In this document: positions 29,684-32,500 of the stretch, piece after piece
Layout of the letters: each line of letters opens with the position of its first letter
Numbering within the stretch: the first letter of the stretch is position 1
Assembly (NCBI GenBank): GCA_018398765.1
Contig: JAHBMJ010000831.1
Coordinates: 5,508-38,007, forward strand
Source: Chromera velia
Taxonomy: Eukaryota > Sar > Chromeraceae
DNA length: 32,500 bases
Reading direction: 5' to 3'
Position numbers and translations under genes: made by a program
The notes under the pieces: generated by a model
Database searches by the model: none
Told to the model about the DNA's origin: nothing
The model's input: the letters and a program-made list of their open reading frames with translations, nothing else

Positions 29684-31198
29684 GGGAAGGGGAGGGGAGG
29701 AGCCCTCCTTCGTGTAACTAGGTTGTCCCTCTGGTTTATTTAGACAGAGAGGGAAAGACGAGACATGTCTTTGAAGCTTCATCTATCAGTCTCACAGAGT
29801 CCCTTCGCTGCTCGATGTCTCGATCGATCTGAACGATCACGCTGACAGCCTCCAAAGGTTCACAAGAGACCAGGACCGACTTTCAGTTTCTTTCAACTGA
29901 TCGGTCTCTGACGCGTCTGTCCGTGCTGCCGAGCAAAGTGGAGAGGAGGAGGGGAACAAAGAGGATCGAGAGATCTCGGTTTGATCCAAGACGCGTGTTG
30001 CCTCCTGAAATCATACTTTGAGGGGATAGTGGGAGCAAAGTGACGGTCTTTGGCACTTGTTTGTGAGTTGGTCCAACTGAGAAGTGACCTCAGCCGCAGT
30101 TGCACTTGCAGTTGCTGTAGCAGTAGTAGTTGTTGTTGTAGTCCAGTCATCGTAGTAGTAGTAGTCGAGGTATTGAGCCGAAGTATCGTCCGAAGTGAAG
30201 GTTGAATATTGAATGTCAGGTGGGTCAGACGCTAGGTCAGACGTCAGACCGTGATTATCGGCGTGATATGATTCATATCTGGGATTCATATGAATGATTG
30301 TAAAGCAACTGTACCACTGCACGCAAGACGCCGCAGCACTAGCCGCAGCATTTGTACAGCTAGCTGTTCAACCACACTTCTAAAATACTTAGCTTAACTA
30401 GTGTCCCTCATGTATATAACTTCGATTTATAGTTCGATTTTTAAGTTATATATGTCATTCAAGTAACGAATCAAGTTTTATACTAACAATTTATAGAATT
30501 TTAGCGGATTCTTAGTTCCGATTCTGCAGTATTTTAACTAAGAAATTGATAAAAATCCTAGGAAGAATCTATTAAAGAATCTACCAAAATTGAAATTTTA
30601 AGATAAAAAATAAAAATATTTAAATGCATTAATTTAATTTTTATATATGAGTTCGGCTAGGACTTTTAACGCGGATTTTATGTACTTTTAGGTAGAGTGC
30701 TAGAAGTCTAATTTCTTAGTCTAGTTTGAAATTCTATATATATTATCAGTAATTACCCTAGTAGTTCAAGTTACCAGGCATATATATTAGAGAATAATAG
30801 TGCTGCATATTGAAATCATCAATCAATCATGAAATGAAAAATAGTCAAAAATGAGTGATCAAAGATGCATGTCTAGATGCATGTATTATGCTTAATCTGA
30901 CTATTGGGCTATATTGAGCTTATATATCTAAAGTTTAAAGTAGAAAACTTTTTTAAAGTATAAAATGACAATCTTAATGATAATCAAAGAATTTTAGTAC
31001 TGAATAGTATTGATATATTGCATCAAAGCTAGCATCGATCGGAGTTTAAGCTTTCATCGGAAAACATCTAGGCTAGATAAACTCATCTGTTGCACTGTAT
31101 CTAGCTGTGAGCCACTGACACTGACCGTAACCAACCCAGACCAATCTAGTCTTGGCACTGTCTTGCTGTCTCAGTGCAATGTGATTGATCTGCCAAAA
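29684..31198. other. Convergent intergenic region with TAG/TTG repeats and AT-rich block
   Basis: Lies between the 3' ends of the nine-exon gene and the right-edge gene. 30110-30170 holds GTAGTAGTTGTTGTTGTAG trinucleotide repeats. On the minus strand they give a Tyr/Asp then Thr/Ala-rich frame (30322-30011, 103 codons) with no domain, which I do not accept as a gene. From about 30340 to 31090 the sequence is strongly AT-rich, like the blocks beside the transposon. Nothing else is recognisable. Confidence 0.5.
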
Positions 31199-32500
31199 TC
31201 AATGCCTTGGGCAGCTCACACGAGGAGCACCCGCACTTCTGCCGTTCCTTGCCACTGCACTCCATTTGTCCGCTTTCTGCATTCCCGCAACCCCTTTGCG
31301 TCCCGTCTGCCGAGCCGAGAGGAAAATCTTTACATCTGGACCCCGTGTACCTCCACGAGGCCCCAGAGGCCGCTCGTTCTGCCTCAGCAGCCTGTCCGCC
31401 CCTTGTGCGACGTCTATTCCTGCACTGAGGGTGTTTGTGTCTTCTTCGTCACCCCCGTCCCAGAGATACTTCCCGTCTCCGATGTACAGGGTCTCGTCCT
31501 TCAGCTCCTTCTTCGGGAAGAGGGGCGCTTTGTTCTCAAAAGCAGCCGGCCCTCTTCCTCTAGAGCCTTCGCGATCATTCGGCAGGACGTTCCCGACTGG
31601 AGAGGAGAGGAACTCTGCGGCAGCATCAACTGCAGAAAAAACAAACGGGGGATGGTTGGGCAGATTAGAGGAGATAAAGTGCTGCTCTGCTGAATGGGAG
31701 GGAGTCTATGAACAGGCAGGCTCTGCTGAGTGAATCAATCAACAGTTGTCTAAGCACTGAAACCATCCGAACCCACGAAAAGAGCAACTTCGTGCAGATA
31801 CAACTTCCCTTCACCCCCCCACCCCCCACATGCACACGATGAGAAGAAAGCAACACACGAACGCATTCATTCTGAAGTTGACTGTCTCTCTCTCTTCCTT
31901 ACCCTTGCCCAAGACCTTTCGTTTCTGGACACAAACACGTCTGAGAACGTCCATAGATTTCTCCCTCAATTCTTTTCTCTGTCTCTCTCCAAATGCCTCC
32001 TCCCGCCCTGTCTTTCTGAGTCTCCACAATCACACTCAGATACAATCACACTCAGACAGATCCTACACTGTTACAAGCAATCCATATTCACATGAGTGGG
32101 GGCGAATCATCACCCACGCTTTCTCAGATCGATCACTGGCTAGAAGAACAGACGAACGTCTGAGACGTGCACAGACAGACCTGCAGAGACGTTCATTGCC
32201 TCGTGTGCCTTCGCAAAGCGCGAGAGAGTCGTTTGGGGGTTCCAGGGGGACGCGCTCAGCTGTCGGTTGTCTTCGTGACGGCTCTCTCTCACCTCTTTGT
32301 ACCCATATGCTTTTCCCTGCGGGGCCCTCCCCTTCGACTGTACACGCCCTCCATATTCCTTTTCTTCCTGTGTTCTCCGCCTTCCTTGAGGACTGCTCGC
32401 ACTCGACAGAATCACCTCAGGGCCCCCAACCCCGCCGTCACTATTCCACTGCTGCCTGGGGTCTGGCGATCCTGACGGCTTCTGTGTTGCATGATTTGAA
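31199..32500 (-). CDS. 3' part of a spliced gene of unknown function, cut by the window edge
   Basis: Minus-strand exons are >32500-32293, 32139-32114 (26 nt), 32015-31903 and 31629-31199 (stop TGA). All three junctions agree in phase, and the introns are 153, 98 and 273 bp with GTGAGA, GTGATG and GTAAGG donors. About 259 codons are visible. The protein is hydrophilic and Arg/Gly/Lys-rich, with a basic helical stretch (FGERQRKELREKSMDVLRR) and a last-exon core reading LYIGDGKYLWDGGDEED then DVKIFLSARQTGRKGV. I do not recognise a family. The 5' end lies beyond the window. The gene is convergent with the nine-exon gene. Confidence 0.6.

Noticed and set aside
30011..30322. 103-codon minus frame with Tyr/Asp and Thr/Ala runs
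   Set aside because: It is a trinucleotide repeat translated by chance. It has no domain, and no exon joins it in phase.
31010..31693. 227-codon plus frame
   Set aside because: It is antisense to the last exon of the right-edge gene, whose minus-strand frame joins upstream exons in phase.

Overview
This window is nuclear DNA of an intron-rich eukaryote. Exons end at GT-AG introns with pyrimidine-rich 3' ends, a mitochondrial presequence and an ER signal-like N terminus are visible, and a chromovirus-type Ty3/gypsy element sits in the middle. Very long low-complexity acidic proteins, T/C-rich introns and a bipartite-looking targeting presequence fit a secondary-plastid alga, and a chromerid-type alveolate is my best guess. 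That is an inference; no sequence here proves the lineage. All gene models were built by hand from reading frame, splice sites and phase agreement, and no transcript was available.

Layout. (1) 128-756, minus: a three-exon mitochondrial single-ACT-domain protein. (2) 757-1636: a divergent intergenic region with a GC-rich 20-bp repeat. (3) 1637-8005, plus: a four-exon gene for an ~1,800-residue protein, with an N-terminal PH domain and a ~1,550-residue acidic low-complexity tail. (4) 8006-9911: intergenic, turning strongly AT-rich after about 9000. (5) 9912-12104, minus: a 2-oxoglutarate/Fe(II) dioxygenase-like protein. (6) 12105-21276: a repeat- and transposon-rich block. A spliced but stop-riddled ORF of unknown type (13476 onward) is split near its 3' end by a chromovirus LTR retrotransposon (14187-20411) flanked by the 5-bp duplication TCATA. 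A cluster of GC hairpins and AT-rich DNA follows. (7) 21277-24431, minus: a gene of at least six exons starting with a signal-like segment that is followed by an in-frame TGA. (8) 24959-29683, plus: a nine-exon, 520-codon gene with a signal/transit-like N terminus, divergent from the previous gene. (9) 31199 to the right edge, minus: the 3' part of another spliced gene, including a 26-nt micro-exon.

The most unusual signal is in the splice sites. Eight of 21 inferred introns in host genes begin with GTC, and four of these begin with tandem GTCA units. In one case the donor runs straight into a 274-nt GTCA/GTCG array. The second theme is transposon decay. The two LTRs differ almost only by transitions, the protease and reverse transcriptase active sites are altered by changes consistent with transitions, and all ten in-frame stops in the two elements are TAA or TAG, never TGA.

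The host genes do not form an operon or an obvious pathway. They alternate in orientation as divergent and convergent pairs.
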